64,000 nt of DNA from Lucifuga dentata (GCA_014773175.1 VXCM01000301.1:170913-234912); one strand, 5' to 3'; counted from the first letter of the stretch, positions 54,611 to 61,375 are shown. The notes: generated by a model not told the origin, from the letters alone. A program made the numbers and translations.

Positions 54611-55722
54611 GCATCTATGTCTTGTTACAAGAGGAACAGGTCATCCACCAAAGAAGACAAGTGACAAGTCATACCAATTTCACAGTAATTGTCTGATTAG
54701 TGTACTTCATGTGCAAGGCTGACATATCTCAGGTTATCCTCAAAACACTTTGTGAATTATTCATTCTATAGTGTACCATACAGATAACTCACACAGCCTG
54801 TTAGAGGCATATGTACATAACAAAATATAAGGCAGGTTTCATGACACTTTCACTGTTCTATAACCATGACTGGTTGTGGGGTAGAATGGCTTGGTTTCTG
54901 AGATTTCTCTGCTAGGAAATGAACCTTGGGCCATCCTTCTTTTCATGCCTTGCCAAAAGATAGGATAAAAAAAATAATTTCTTACAAGAACAGCTATTAA
55001 TTCTAATCATATTTGGAAATGAGACTTCAAATCACTAAAATAAAGAACTGCAAGTAACAATGGGAACATCATATGATATGATTTTGTGTCACTCTTTGGA
55101 GGACTATATGAAAATATCTTTACAATGATTCCCTGGCCAGGTGGGCATCCATTTGATGTGCATCATATTGTTCACTGTGACAAACAATATAGGCTCATTA
55201 AACAAAACAAACAAAAAACAGCATTTATCACTTTTAAGTTATGCAAGCTTATTGGATGTGCAGTTTTGCAGAGGGCAGGTTTTGCTCCCTGAGCGACTGG
55301 TGTACACAAGTGGCCTAGTGGTTATGATGTTTGGTGTATATGATAAAAATAAAAATAAAAAATAAAATAAAAAAACTACAGTTTCCATGTCTTGCTGTGA
55401 GGGAAAATAGTTTAACTACATTTTCTTTGTACTTTGTGTGAGGCTGCATTGTAAGCAGTATGAAACCGACCTAGCTCTCTATGGGGACTAGGTATTTTAT
55501 AGTTGTTTTAGGACCTTGTAGGTCACACGCAAATTTGCCTACATTAATTTATCACTTCAAACGCACAGTTTCTTGTGCGCCTCTGTGGCTGCATCCAGCA
55601 CCAGAAGACTCAGATGGTAGAAAATCAGAGTTGAGCAGCTTACCTTGAGCCTGAGCGCTGATGATACACATCGCCGACAGCAGAATCCAACAGGAGACCC
55701 ACACCTGTCCGATCGGTTCCAT
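314..55722 (-). CDS. sdk2: Sidekick-2-like cell adhesion protein, 5' part of gene (nine exons, join)
   Basis: Sidekicks are single-pass Ig-superfamily proteins (six Ig, thirteen fibronectin III domains, PDZ-binding tail) that mediate homophilic adhesion between neurons, for example in retinal synaptic layers. Exons, from the 5' end: 55644-55722, 10881-11043, 9130-9236, 8674-8821, 5373-5506, 2104-2279, 1508-1698, 637-720 and 314-508. All borders are GT..AG and the phases agree (1,2,1,2,1,2,1,1,1). The join gives 404 codons plus one base once a 64-nt artefact in exon 6 is removed. The product is a signal peptide (about residues 1-24), Ig1 (27-116), Ig2 (117-210), Ig3 (211-311) and Ig4 (312-404). 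Segments such as [20 protein letters not shown] and [12 protein letters not shown] match vertebrate SDK2 better than SDK1 as I remember them. The gene continues beyond position 1. The a/b paralogue is undecided. Confidence 0.92.
637..720 (-). CDS. sdk2: sdk2 exon 8: first part of Ig domain 4
   Basis: Residues 312-339. The acceptor is TCAACAG. The split GAG codon gives E, then [18 protein letters not shown] and [10 protein letters not shown] with the B-strand cysteine. The donor is GTCAGT, which is acceptable though not consensus. At 84 nt it is the shortest exon after exon 1, and the following intron is only 128 bp. Confidence 0.92.
721..1507 (-). other. sdk2 intron 7
   Basis: This 787-bp intron is mostly filled by one copy of the TTAA-bordered element (886-1428). 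The rest is AT-rich and unremarkable. Confidence 0.85.
886..1428 (+). mobile_element. TTAA-bordered non-autonomous element, copy A
   Basis: The left end AGGAAGATTCCGGTG follows TTAA (882-885). The right end TATGGCCCT is followed by TTAC, a mutated TTAA. The ends are imperfect inverted repeats carrying GTTTGAGCCCAATA and its complement. The interior is shared with copies C, D and E (for example the GGGAATATAGTTCCAGGAGA block) and has no coding frame. It lies in sdk2 intron 7. Confidence 0.8.
1508..1698 (-). CDS. sdk2: sdk2 exon 7: second half of Ig domain 3
   Basis: Residues 248-311. It has acceptor CATCCAG and reads [18 protein letters not shown] with the core tryptophan, then [20 protein letters not shown] with the F-strand cysteine. 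It ends HVL plus G before donor GTAATC. Exons 6 and 7 together give a complete Ig3 of normal length. The [10 protein letters not shown] stretch is characteristic of SDK2. Confidence 0.94.
1699..2103 (-). other. sdk2 intron 6
   Basis: This 405-bp intron has donor GTATCT and acceptor CATCCAG. I see no repeat or conserved motif in it. Confidence 0.85.
2104..2279 (-). CDS. sdk2: sdk2 exon 6: first half of Ig domain 3, broken by an assembly duplication
   Basis: Residues 211-247. As assembled, the exon holds two identical 63-nt blocks (2141-2203 and 2205-2267) separated by one N at 2204, which shifts the frame. Removing one block and the N leaves 112 nt. That reads [17 protein letters not shown], then [20 protein letters not shown], in phase with exons 5 and 7 and with the Ig3 B-strand cysteine. 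Asn-Thr-Ser is a possible glycosylation site. The donor GTATCT is weak. The acceptor (TTTGTAG) sits directly after a (TG)n run instead of a normal pyrimidine tract. Confidence 0.9.
2141..2267. repeat. Direct 63-bp duplication around N at 2204 (probable assembly artefact)
   Basis: 2141-2203 and 2205-2267 are identical, with a single N between them. It falls inside sdk2 exon 6. Collapsing it restores the reading frame. Confidence 0.93.
2286..2308. repeat. (CA)n next to the sdk2 exon 6 acceptor
   Basis: About 11 CA units on the plus strand. In the sdk2 transcript this is (UG)n, ending five or six nt before the AG. Confidence 0.95.
3161..3281. repeat. (GAA)n tract with poly-A end
   Basis: Interrupted GAA units run from 3161 to about 3266 and pass into an A run to 3281. 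The sdk2 transcript carries the UUC strand. It lies in intron 5. Confidence 0.95.
4353..4771 (-). mobile_element. TTAA-bordered non-autonomous element, copy B (opposite orientation)
   Basis: The left end AGGACCATAACGGTGAT follows TTAA (4349-4352). The right end ATGGTCCT is followed by TTAA (4772-4775). The central block near 4580-4615 is the reverse complement of the one in copies A, C, D and E, so the copy is inverted. It is shorter than the others and lies in sdk2 intron 5. Confidence 0.78.
4831..4880. repeat. (TG)25 microsatellite
   Basis: Pure TG over 50 bp in sdk2 intron 5. It is CA in the transcript. Confidence 0.96.
5313..5369. repeat. TG-rich tract beside the exon 5 donor
   Basis: Interrupted TG repeats begin a few nt downstream of exon 5 in the direction of transcription. 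They are CA-rich in the pre-mRNA. Confidence 0.85.
5373..5506 (-). CDS. sdk2: sdk2 exon 5: second half of Ig domain 2
   Basis: Residues 166-210. It reads [20 protein letters not shown], then [19 protein letters not shown]. The D-x-G-x-Y motif is present, with tyrosine-alanine where the F-strand cysteine would be, matching the loss in exon 4. Asn-Lys-Thr is a possible N-glycosylation site. The acceptor is TTTACAG and the donor GTAAGC. In the pre-mRNA a UG-rich tract lies about 20 nt upstream of the exon and a CA-rich tract starts a few nt downstream. These are complementary and may affect splicing. Exon length (134 nt) is not a multiple of three. Confidence 0.94.
5526..5562. repeat. CA-rich tract upstream of the exon 5 acceptor
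   Basis: Interrupted CA repeats, UG-rich in the pre-mRNA, about 20 nt before exon 5. Confidence 0.88.
5583..5619. repeat. Perfect inverted repeat, 17-bp arms, 3-nt loop
   Basis: Arms 5583-5599 and 5603-5619 are exact reverse complements. It lies in intron 4, about 75 nt upstream of exon 5. Confidence 0.93.
5759..5792. repeat. (CA)17 microsatellite
   Basis: Pure CA run in sdk2 intron 4. Confidence 0.95.
6050..6620. mobile_element. Degenerate teleost interspersed repeat
   Basis: The phrases GTGTTAGCATGTTATG, GTATAGTTGAGGATA and then TTTTATTGGCAATCCATTC with AATAGTTGTTAAATATTTCA resemble a very common teleost retroposon tail. It is too diverged to name. It lies in sdk2 intron 4. Confidence 0.45.
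6855..6883. repeat. Inverted repeat, 12-bp arms, 5-nt loop
   Basis: AATGAGAATGAC and its exact complement surround TCTAT. Confidence 0.9.
8095..8126. repeat. (CA)n microsatellite
   Basis: Pure CA run in sdk2 intron 4. Confidence 0.95.
8674..8821 (-). CDS. sdk2: sdk2 exon 4: first half of Ig domain 2
   Basis: Residues 117-165. The acceptor is TTTGTCAG and the donor GTAAGT. The product reads [19 protein letters not shown], then [20 protein letters not shown]. The core tryptophan is present, but the B-strand cysteine position is occupied by a non-cysteine (ALLYAP). This agrees with the family, in which Ig2 lacks the usual disulfide. Phase is 2 at the 3' end. Confidence 0.92.
9130..9236 (-). 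CDS. sdk2: sdk2 exon 3: second half of Ig domain 1
   Basis: Residues 81-116. It has acceptor TTAG and reads [21 protein letters not shown], with the D-x-G-x-Y-x-C motif of the Ig F strand, then STEVQVA. The donor is GTAAGT. This completes Ig1 with exon 2. An extra cysteine lies in the G strand (MQCST), where the human protein as I recall it has QRQT. That is a third cysteine in a domain that normally has two. It is supported by the reading frame and both splice sites. Confidence 0.92.
9759..9889. repeat. Direct 65-bp duplication around N at 9824 (probable assembly artefact)
   Basis: 9759-9823 and 9825-9889 are identical and end in a G-rich run. The duplication lies in sdk2 intron 2. Confidence 0.9.
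10458..10489. other. Hairpin overlapping a G-quadruplex motif
   Basis: 11-bp arms (10458-10468 and 10479-10489) are exact complements. Four GGG runs with loops of 1-2 nt lie at 10472-10487 on the plus strand, which is the template strand for sdk2. Confidence 0.8.
10881..11043 (-). CDS. sdk2: sdk2 exon 2: first half of Ig domain 1
   Basis: Residues 27-80. It starts after TTTGCAG and reads [12 protein letters not shown], then [15 protein letters not shown] with the B-strand cysteine and WPLEFKW with the core tryptophan. It ends at FSLEY plus AG before donor GTAAGG. The Asn-Gly-Thr in the C-C' region is a possible N-glycosylation site. The sequence is near-identical to SDK2 Ig1 from other vertebrates as recalled. 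Phase is 1 in and 2 out, so skipping (163 nt) would shift the frame. Confidence 0.93.
11441..11471 (+). other. G-quadruplex-type G-run cluster
   Basis: At least five runs of three or four G with short loops, on the sdk2 template strand. Confidence 0.7.
13409..13430. repeat. (GT)11 microsatellite
   Basis: Pure GT run in intron 1. Confidence 0.93.
13529..13588. repeat. Two overlapping hairpins
   Basis: 13529-13555 pairs TGTCAGAT with ATCTGACA plus inner ATCAC/GTGAT. 13553-13588 is a palindrome with 17-bp perfect arms and a 2-nt centre. They share three bases and so exclude each other. Confidence 0.9.
13977..14539 (+). mobile_element. TTAA-bordered non-autonomous element, copy C
   Basis: The left end AGGAACATACCAGC follows TTAA (13973-13976). 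The right end TATTGTCAT is followed by TTAA (14540-14543). It aligns with copy A over its whole length, including GTATCACCTGAACATT and the oligo-A stretch before the right end. It lies in intron 1. Confidence 0.8.
15553..15574 (+). other. G-quadruplex motif
   Basis: GGGG, GGGG, GGGG and GGGGGG separated by one or two T, on the sdk2 template strand. Confidence 0.75.
16067..16195. repeat. Direct 64-bp duplication around N at 16131 (probable assembly artefact)
   Basis: 16067-16130 and 16132-16195 are identical and lie in intron 1. Confidence 0.9.
16640..16935. promoter_or_regulatory. Candidate regulatory block in sdk2 intron 1
   Basis: Several TTAATTGATG- and TTAATTAGAA-type homeodomain core motifs lie within 300 bp of otherwise non-repetitive sequence, split by a TG run. 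Motif density alone is weak evidence. Confidence 0.2.
16755..16783. repeat. (TG)n with an N at 16774
   Basis: A TG run broken by a single N. The true length is uncertain. Confidence 0.85.
16985..17413 (+). other. Pyrimidine-biased tract
   Basis: About 430 bp dominated by C and T on the plus strand. It produces a spurious 150-codon open frame rich in Ser, Leu, Phe and Pro. Confidence 0.7.
18415..18500. promoter_or_regulatory. Candidate regulatory block in sdk2 intron 1
   Basis: TAATTAGA-type motifs occur twice beside an E-box-like CATCTG and a GTTTAC forkhead-like core, in unique-looking sequence. This is weak evidence. Confidence 0.2.
21163..21198. repeat. Adenine run with N at 21180
   Basis: Two A runs joined by N and one T. 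The length is unreliable. Confidence 0.85.
22091..22122. repeat. (GT)16 microsatellite
   Basis: Pure GT run in intron 1, within a broader TG-rich stretch from about 21950. Confidence 0.94.
24304..24458. repeat. Direct 77-bp duplication around N at 24381 (probable assembly artefact)
   Basis: 24304-24380 and 24382-24458 match except for one base (C at 24324, T at 24402). It is the longest of the six, and the only one with a mismatch. Confidence 0.88.
25620..25670. repeat. Compound (TG)n(GA)n microsatellite
   Basis: TG to about 25634, then GA from 25635 to 25670. Confidence 0.95.
32023..32049. repeat. Thymine run with N at 32037
   Basis: T runs on both sides of a single N. The length is unreliable. 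Confidence 0.85.
36246..36289. repeat. (TG)n microsatellite
   Basis: TG run with one interruption (CG), in intron 1. Confidence 0.94.
36454..36470 (+). other. G-quadruplex motif
   Basis: GGGGG followed by three GGG runs with single-T loops, on the sdk2 template strand. Confidence 0.75.
40756..40786. repeat. (TC)n microsatellite
   Basis: Pure TC run, inside a longer pyrimidine-biased stretch. Confidence 0.94.
41690..42110. promoter_or_regulatory. Candidate regulatory block in sdk2 intron 1
   Basis: A dense set of ATTAAT, TTAATTATTA and TTATTAGCAT motifs in unique-looking AT-rich sequence with no simple repeat. This is weak evidence. Confidence 0.2.
44224..44239 (+). mobile_element. Solo end of the TTAA-bordered element
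   Basis: AGGACCATAACGGTG matches the left end of copy B exactly. No matching interior or opposite end lies nearby. This could be a remnant or a chance match. Confidence 0.3.
44668..44796. repeat. Direct 64-bp duplication around N at 44732 (probable assembly artefact)
   Basis: 44668-44731 and 44733-44796 are identical and include a CA and adenine run. Confidence 0.9.
44820..45060. promoter_or_regulatory. Candidate regulatory block in sdk2 intron 1
   Basis: Contains GAATTAATTACAG, CAGTTAATTGCG and GCTAATGAGAG in unique-looking sequence. This is weak evidence. Confidence 0.2.
45659..46188 (+). mobile_element. TTAA-bordered non-autonomous element, copy D
   Basis: The left end AGGGCTGTCCTGGTGAT follows TTAA (45655-45658). 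The right end AGTATGGTCCT is followed by TTAA (46189-46192). The interior matches copies A, C and E. It lies in intron 1. Confidence 0.8.
47442..47494. repeat. (TG)26 microsatellite
   Basis: Pure TG run in intron 1. Confidence 0.95.
49019..49052. repeat. (GA)17 microsatellite
   Basis: Pure GA run in intron 1. Confidence 0.95.
50896..50925. repeat. Thymine run with N at 50912
   Basis: T runs on both sides of a single N. The length is unreliable. Confidence 0.85.
51900..52160. promoter_or_regulatory. Candidate regulatory block in sdk2 intron 1
   Basis: Contains GTTAATTTGATTACATTT and CCAATTAAAGG among balanced-composition unique sequence, near the exon 1 side of the intron. This is weak evidence. 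Confidence 0.2.
54560..54609. repeat. (TC)25 microsatellite
   Basis: Pure TC run about 1 kb inside intron 1 from the exon 1 donor. Confidence 0.95.
55644..55722 (-). CDS. sdk2: sdk2 coding exon 1: signal peptide
   Basis: This exon encodes 26 residues from the ATG at 55722-55720: a short polar start (MEPIGQ), a hydrophobic core ([15 protein letters not shown]) and a small-residue region (SAQAQ) typical of a signal-peptidase site. It ends CAA G before donor GTAAGC, and the spare G joins exon 2 to give GTT (V). The frame stays open upstream to another ATG at 55800-55798, which would add 26 residues (beginning MLPAW). I chose the inner ATG because it gives a compact signal peptide. The outer ATG has A at -3 and cannot be excluded. 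A 5' non-coding exon could also exist. Confidence 0.82.
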
Positions 55723-56060
55723 GTGTCCAGCTGTAGCCACGGTCAGCGGTGGCACCGTCAAGCCACCGGTGCGCCTTCCCGGTCTCCACGCTGGTAACAT
55801 GTTGCTCACTGCCCACACACTCCTGGTAAGAGTCCTGACTGCTGCTGGTCCTGTGCGTACTGTGATCCTCACTGGTGATGAGGGTGAGTGACTGGGGAGT
55901 GTGGAGAGAGCCCACTCCGTCAGAGAGCACCAGGATTGCAGACAGGCGCGCTGTAGTATGAAAAGCCCGTGGACAAGTCCCGCATGGGCAAGGCGGAGTC
56001 AGTCCAACTGAATCTGCTCGCTTGTCAATGTGTGAGAAGGAACATTACTCACTGGATAAC
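55723..56060 (-). promoter_or_regulatory. Presumed sdk2 5' leader and core promoter region
   Basis: This lies directly upstream of the first coding exon. It is richer in C, G and CpG than the flanking introns. It includes a GC-box-like CCGCC stretch near 55990 and a CGCGC run near 55950 on the plus strand. No convincing TATA box is visible. The transcription start cannot be placed from sequence alone, and part of this block may be 5' UTR. The placement is inferred from exon 1. Confidence 0.4.
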
Positions 56061-56650
56061 CCTGACACTGAATGCATCAATGACAACTGCGTGAAATTAA
56101 AAAAGAAAAAGAAAGAAAAATGAATGTAACGGAATTATGACTGCACACAAGTTTAAATTATAGATGACAGATTTTGCTAAATTTATGTGCGTAAATATGA
56201 ATCTTGGCGGTCAGAGAGGGAACGAAATACTAGGTTTTCCATCTCCTCGAGGAGCGTGCTACGCCAACTGCTCAGTTTGACCGCCCAGCACCACTGGGCA
56301 ACCACATGTGTGAGTGTGTGTTGCTGGAAATGAGTGACTATAGACTCCGGTACTGTCTGCTGCATACAGGTTAAAATGATCTTTGTCGTAAGGTGAAAAA
56401 ACGATCCGTGTTTTTTCCTGTGTGGTTGCTCCGGATTTGCTATTATGGATGCCCACTGACTATCCATAATACTTAGTTTTATGAATTGACCATCACGGGC
56501 TATTGAAGTGCGCACAGCCTGAGCTACTCAAAGCTTGTTCCATGTGCTCCATGTGCTCTGTACGCTATTGCCACCATGCGGTAGAGCGCGGTAGGAAACG
56601 TGTTTTGAGGTGGGTATGATTGGCTGATCGGGCGCTATGCCATATTAAAA

Positions 56651-57959
56651 ACTAATAACCTGAATTTCAAACCAACCTGATGACAACGAAGTATCTTCAG
56701 ATATCTGTTTGGAGAACTGTGTGGCTAGAATGTTGTATCAGGTGGACTTTCTATTTTAAATCAATCCTGGACTTAGAGCTGTAATAGCCCAGGCGACCTG
56801 AACAAATTAATGTGAATTACAAATTAGCAGATCAAATGGAATGGCAGACTGTTATTGTCTTTGAATGTTCACCCCATTACTGTTACCTCCATCATTTAAA
56901 ACATCATCAGAGAGACAAAGGATAAAAGCCAGGTTTGAGTGTACAGAGACAGTGGACACATAGGAGAGCGTGTGTGCTGTCAGCTTTGTTGTCCTTGCTT
57001 CTTTTGAACTTAGTGGAAAAAATGCATGCAGGGTAAGGTAGACTTCAAAGTGTATTTCTGCCCTGAAACACATGTGTGCTATTGGATTTTTGGAGACCAG
57101 TAGTTACATTGACTAACAGAGAACATCTGAGCTTAAGCCAGCAGCTGCTTTTCAAAGGCCACGGTTGAAGTGGAAACGGGTGGACTGTCTGCCTCTGGGA
57201 TGTTGCCTTACCTCCATTCTCTTTTATTCTGTGCTTTATACTCCCAGGATGAATCTGTTGTCCTGTCCTTTACTCTACAAATGCTCCCCCCCAATTCATT
57301 CCTTTCAGTGCCCCACTGCTGCTAGTGACTCATTTGGTGTCATCCATTCCTCCCTTCATTTATTCCCTCCTTCCTCACCCTGCTGCCACCCCATACACCN
57401 TTGGTGTCATCCATTCCTCCCTTCATTTATTCCCTCCTTCCTCACCCTGCTGCCACCCCATACACCAACCCCCTCCTGATAATGATGTGCTGATTATGGG
57501 GCTCTTAGGCCAGCAGATTGCTCTCCAGTCTCATTCGCATGCAGTGGAAAATTGCTGCTGTCTTGAGCACCCTCCCCCCCCCACCTATCACCCCCCACAC
57601 CACCCACTTTCTCTACCGCTGCGTGTGTATCAGGCAGGTTGACATTAGCAAGCTGCTGAGAACGGTGGTGTGGCACGGGGGCAGGTGCTCTGTCTCCCTC
57701 TCTATAACTGTTCTGCAGTGGAAACAGAGTCTCCTGATGCTACAAGCCACACTGAGGAAGCACCACAGGTTGATGCCAGACAATGAGGCATTGTGGATCA
57801 GACAATCCTACATTTACTGTGAATAGCTAACTTATCAGGAGACACAGTGTATTACAATGCTATAAAAAATACAACTCATCCCATTTGTTGATGTTTAAGA
57901 TATAGCTTTATGATACCTGTTCAGCCAACAATTTCAGCCCCATGAAGGTGTACCATCTG
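56651..57959. other. Intergenic DNA upstream of sdk2
   Basis: No gene is recognised. It contains an N-separated 66-bp duplication (57334-57466) and a C-rich stretch near 57.57-57.61 kb. Confidence 0.55.
57334..57466. repeat. Direct 66-bp duplication around N at 57400 (probable assembly artefact)
   Basis: 57334-57399 and 57401-57466 are identical. It lies upstream of sdk2. Confidence 0.9.
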
Positions 57960-57964
57960 AAGTG

Positions 57965-58345
57965 TTTTTTTGTGATCAAATTCTTTATTACATTTTTTCC
58001 CTTGCATCCATACAACACAATCAAACCAACCAATAACATAAATTCAAACATAAACATAACAAAAAAAAAAAAAAAGNGGGGGGGGGGGCTATCTCATCTA
58101 GACAGTATAAGTAGAAGTGACACTGCAAATTCAATTTTGTAGCATATTGCATACATCGGCAGCTGAGCGTCATATGATCATATTGTTCTCTTTAGCACTA
58201 TTGGATCGAGCTGTTGAAAGTTCTAAATAAAAACAGCATCCAGGAAGCTCAGCATCCACTGTCTGACAGTGAGAGTGTCCAGTGATTTCCATCTCATGGC
58301 AATCAGTTTCTTAGCTGCTACTATCTGAAAAGTGTTGAGAGCATC
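57965..58345 (-). mobile_element. LINE-1-type ORF2 C-terminal remnant with 3' tail
   Basis: Translated on the minus strand, about 58225-58335 reads VAAKKLIAMRWKSLD, then VRQWMLSFLDAVF. A one-base shift later it reads LELSTARSNSAKENN. These resemble the C-terminal end of fish L1-type reverse transcriptase ORF2 as I know it. It is followed by a low-complexity stretch with an N (58077), then an AATAAA signal (58,0 kb side, 57984-57989 complement) and a short A tail at 57965-57971. It is truncated, frameshifted and inactive. Confidence 0.6.
58061..58088. repeat. A-run / N / G-run junction
   Basis: 15 A, G, N at 58077, then 11 G. On the minus strand this is a C run and T run inside the LINE remnant. 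The sequence is unreliable. Confidence 0.8.
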
Positions 58346-58689
58346 AAATTATATGAAGCTGCTTTTGAAAACATGACCAAGATCCTTGATGTGCTAAACG
58401 ATTAAAATTCACTGATTTGGTCCTTAATATCTGATTTTTTAGCAGCAAACTTAAAACTAGAAGGGCACTCTAAATGAGAATGTGTGCCTCTGCCAAGCCC
58501 AAACAAGCCTACAGAAAATATGTTTGTTCTAATATGTTGGCCTAATGAGAAAGAAATAACTGATAAGTAGTTTTTAAAATGTATCTAGATCTGTACCAAA
58601 TTGCATCAGTCGTCACTGGATAAATATGACAGAGATCTGTGTATTAATTTTGGGGGGAAAACAGCCAAACATATTGAAAAATTATCTAT

Positions 58690-58925
58690 CTTGCAATGAG
58701 AAAGAAAGAAATCCTTCTTAAAATTCCAGGATCTGCCCCCCTATCTGGGATTGGCACCAAAATTTACTAAGTTATTCCCTTCCCATGCACCATCCTTCCA
58801 GCAAAGTTTTGTCAAAATTGGTTCTGAATTTTTTGAGTAATCCTACTAAAAACAAGCAAACCAAAGAAATATGGACAGACCCAGGCAAAAACATAGCCTC
58901 TTTGTCAAGGTAAAAAGGGCATACC
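58690..58925 (+). mobile_element. Degenerate teleost interspersed repeat (retroposon 3' tail type)
   Basis: Motifs such as TTTTGTCAAAATTGGTTCTG, then TTTTTGAGTAATCCTACTAA, AAACAAGCAAACCAAAG and CATAGCCTCTTTG recur in many teleost genomes as the 3' part of abundant retroposons. The family is not assigned. Recognition is from memory of the pattern only. Confidence 0.45.
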
Positions 58926-59664
58926 GTATGCTTCAATTTCACTCAGAACAACCCTTCTGGGCAGCCTTAGACAGATGTTTTACACTGCAGGGTTGTCCTT
59001 TTTTAAGTGCAGAAGTCACTTAAATAACACAGTATTATTTTTGTAGATCAATAAATCTTCATTCGACATGTAATGATCCAAATCCTTCAAATTTCTCTTT
59101 TCTTTTATCATAAGGATGCTTGAATGTTCTTACATTTCCAGTTGAGCTGCTTCTCAGGGTCACTGACACACTGCAGGTTACTGTAGTTCACCATCGCTGG
59201 GACTGTGATGATCATACACTACCATGTAGCCTCACAGCTACATGATTACTCATGATGTGCTGGGAGATGGGGAATGCACTGTGGCCTTTCAAAAGCTGTT
59301 CTCTTTCCATCAGCTCGCCAAACACGAAATGAGCTTCATTTGAGTTTGGCTCTGCTCAATCACAGTCGGTATGCAGGAATGATAGTGCAAAGGGAAACAA
59401 AGTGGCCATGGAAGACCAGTCTCTATCTTTGAGACATCTGTGGGTATAAAAAGTGAAGGTACCCTGTTTCATCTGTTTTAAAACAAGGAAAACAGTCCAA
59501 TGATTCACTTCAGCTTCATTTCTCATTCTTTGTGTTCTTCTATGGACACAGATGTTGTGCTATTTGACACAGATGCTGCTGCTGTTGATTTTCCATTGTG
59601 GATATTCTTCAAATAAATGTTGTATATGTGTACACTCACAAAAGTCACAGCACATATGTGACGT

Positions 59665-59665
<1 letters not shown>

Positions 59666-59717
<52 letters not shown>
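59666..59717. repeat. (CA)26 microsatellite
   Basis: Pure CA over 52 bp upstream of sdk2, the longest pure CA run in the window. Confidence 0.96.
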
Positions 59718-59720
<3 letters not shown>

Positions 59721-61375
59721 GCTTGAGTCCTGATGCCACATCTATACCATCTCCCAGAGAAAATCTGATTTCTCCCCAGTAACAAAGCATCACACATCTC
59801 TCCTTGAGACTGCTGTAAAAATCCAACTGCAAATTGAAACATGAAATATACAACTAAACAGCTGCTGCAAGATACATAACTGCTTCTGAGCAAAAACATC
59901 ATTTGACTGCATCATATGTCTCTTCTTTAGATTTGTTTTGTCTCCAAACAAAATGTATTTTGTATGATCATATACATCTTCTAGACTTCATTTTTAATTG
60001 TAAACCAGTCATGAGCAAATGAAATGCCTTCAGGATTTCACCATAACAAATCAAGTTCTATATAAATTATTCAATACAAGAGAGTATCAAGTGTAGAACT
60101 ATAGCATATTAACTGCACTTAATCAGCAGCCTGCCTGTAGTTTGATTATCTGAAATTATTGGAGGGTGTCAGAATTTTAACATCAAAACATTATACCATT
60201 ATTACTTAAGGGTTAACTCACTTAGGAATATTGCCTTGAATCACAAGCATAATTGGTCTCCTCCAGTCTCACTTTGATGTAAATAACATTAGCAATTTTC
60301 CAGTCATTTTGCATTGATCTTCCACTGCAGAATTCTGCCCCAAGAAACGGCCAGAAATTGAATGTCTTAAATTGAAGATGTGAAGTGTGCATTTCATTCA
60401 AGTTGTCAGAGAAAAGGTGCTACCTGAAAGATGCAACTCTATTGGGATTGATTTTGTACTTTGCCTAAGGCAATTTCTGTCCACATTCTATAACAAAACG
60501 AACACATGAATTGGTATAGTTTCACATGCACACAAATTATATTTGATGGCCAGTGTATTATCAAACAGTTACATTATGTCTGTACATTAAGCTGTAAAGT
60601 GCTACTCCAGGGCTAAGTCTTTGGATGCTTAGATGCCAGAATTGTTTTTATAAACCTCTTGTGCTACTTGGCAATTTGACATTTGTTTGAGATTGTGTGC
60701 TTCCTATTTTTTATTTATTTTGTTTTTTTACTCTAAATATTCCTACTTGTCTCGGTGCCCATGACCTTCACCAGACAGATTTGGCAAGTTATTGTTTTTA
60801 CTTCCTCTCAAGTCCTTTTTTAGAAGGAATATGGTTTGCAAAAGAAGGTACTGCTGGTAGAAATTGTTGTTTCTCTGTCCTCTCTGTCACTTATCCGCTC
60901 CCTGAGCAGCTGATTATTTTACATTCATGCAGTGAATACAGGTATGTACAGTCATATTCACTGTGTCATTTTGACATATGTGCGGCAGTAATACATAGAT
61001 TATTAACGACATTGTGTTTTACTTATTGCAGAGTTATGACTAGTATTACAAAGTAACAACTAATCAATAATTATGACTATTCATTTACAAAAAATTCTCT
61101 CAACAAATCACAAGAACTTTGTAACCAAAATATAAGACAAGAAAGTGAAAGGGAGAAGTATTAGAGAGCATAACCTTGATAATTTTAGATCACCGGTTGA
61201 CAAAAGGTCATCTTTGTCATCTTCATATTCAGCTGTCAAAAGCTAATTAAAGTAGCTATTTACATGCAGAGCAAAATTATTTTCACCATGGCGCTACTCA
61301 GCAACTGTGCCTTTGGCCGATCACATCACGCTGCTAAATCCTACTAAACACTACTAAATCCTTGAGCTCATAAAC

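Larger units (their letters stand above)
46193..55643 (-). other. sdk2 intron 1, segment next to exon 1
   Basis: Non-coding, ending at the exon 1 donor. It holds TG (47442-47494), GA (49019-49052) and TC (54560-54609) repeats, a shorter TG run near 48226, and a thymine run with N (50896-50925). AT-rich blocks with TAAT motifs occur at about 46.6-46.95 and 51.95-52.15 kb. No exon was found. Confidence 0.65.
55560..56650. other. Relatively CpG-containing block around sdk2 exon 1
   Basis: CG dinucleotides recur across this stretch (for example near 55.75-55.80, 55.95-56.02, 56.22-56.29 and 56.57-56.64 kb) and are sparse on both sides. This fits a promoter-associated block. It is judged by eye, without a computed observed/expected ratio. 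Confidence 0.4.

Noticed and set aside
56183..56515. Possible upstream sdk2 coding exon on the minus strand
   Set aside because: The 110-codon frame has no sidekick similarity or convincing donor. It is more likely promoter or leader DNA.
60697..61056. 119-codon plus-strand open frame upstream of sdk2
   Set aside because: No domain. It is hydrophobic because of T-rich sequence, and there is no evidence of transcription.
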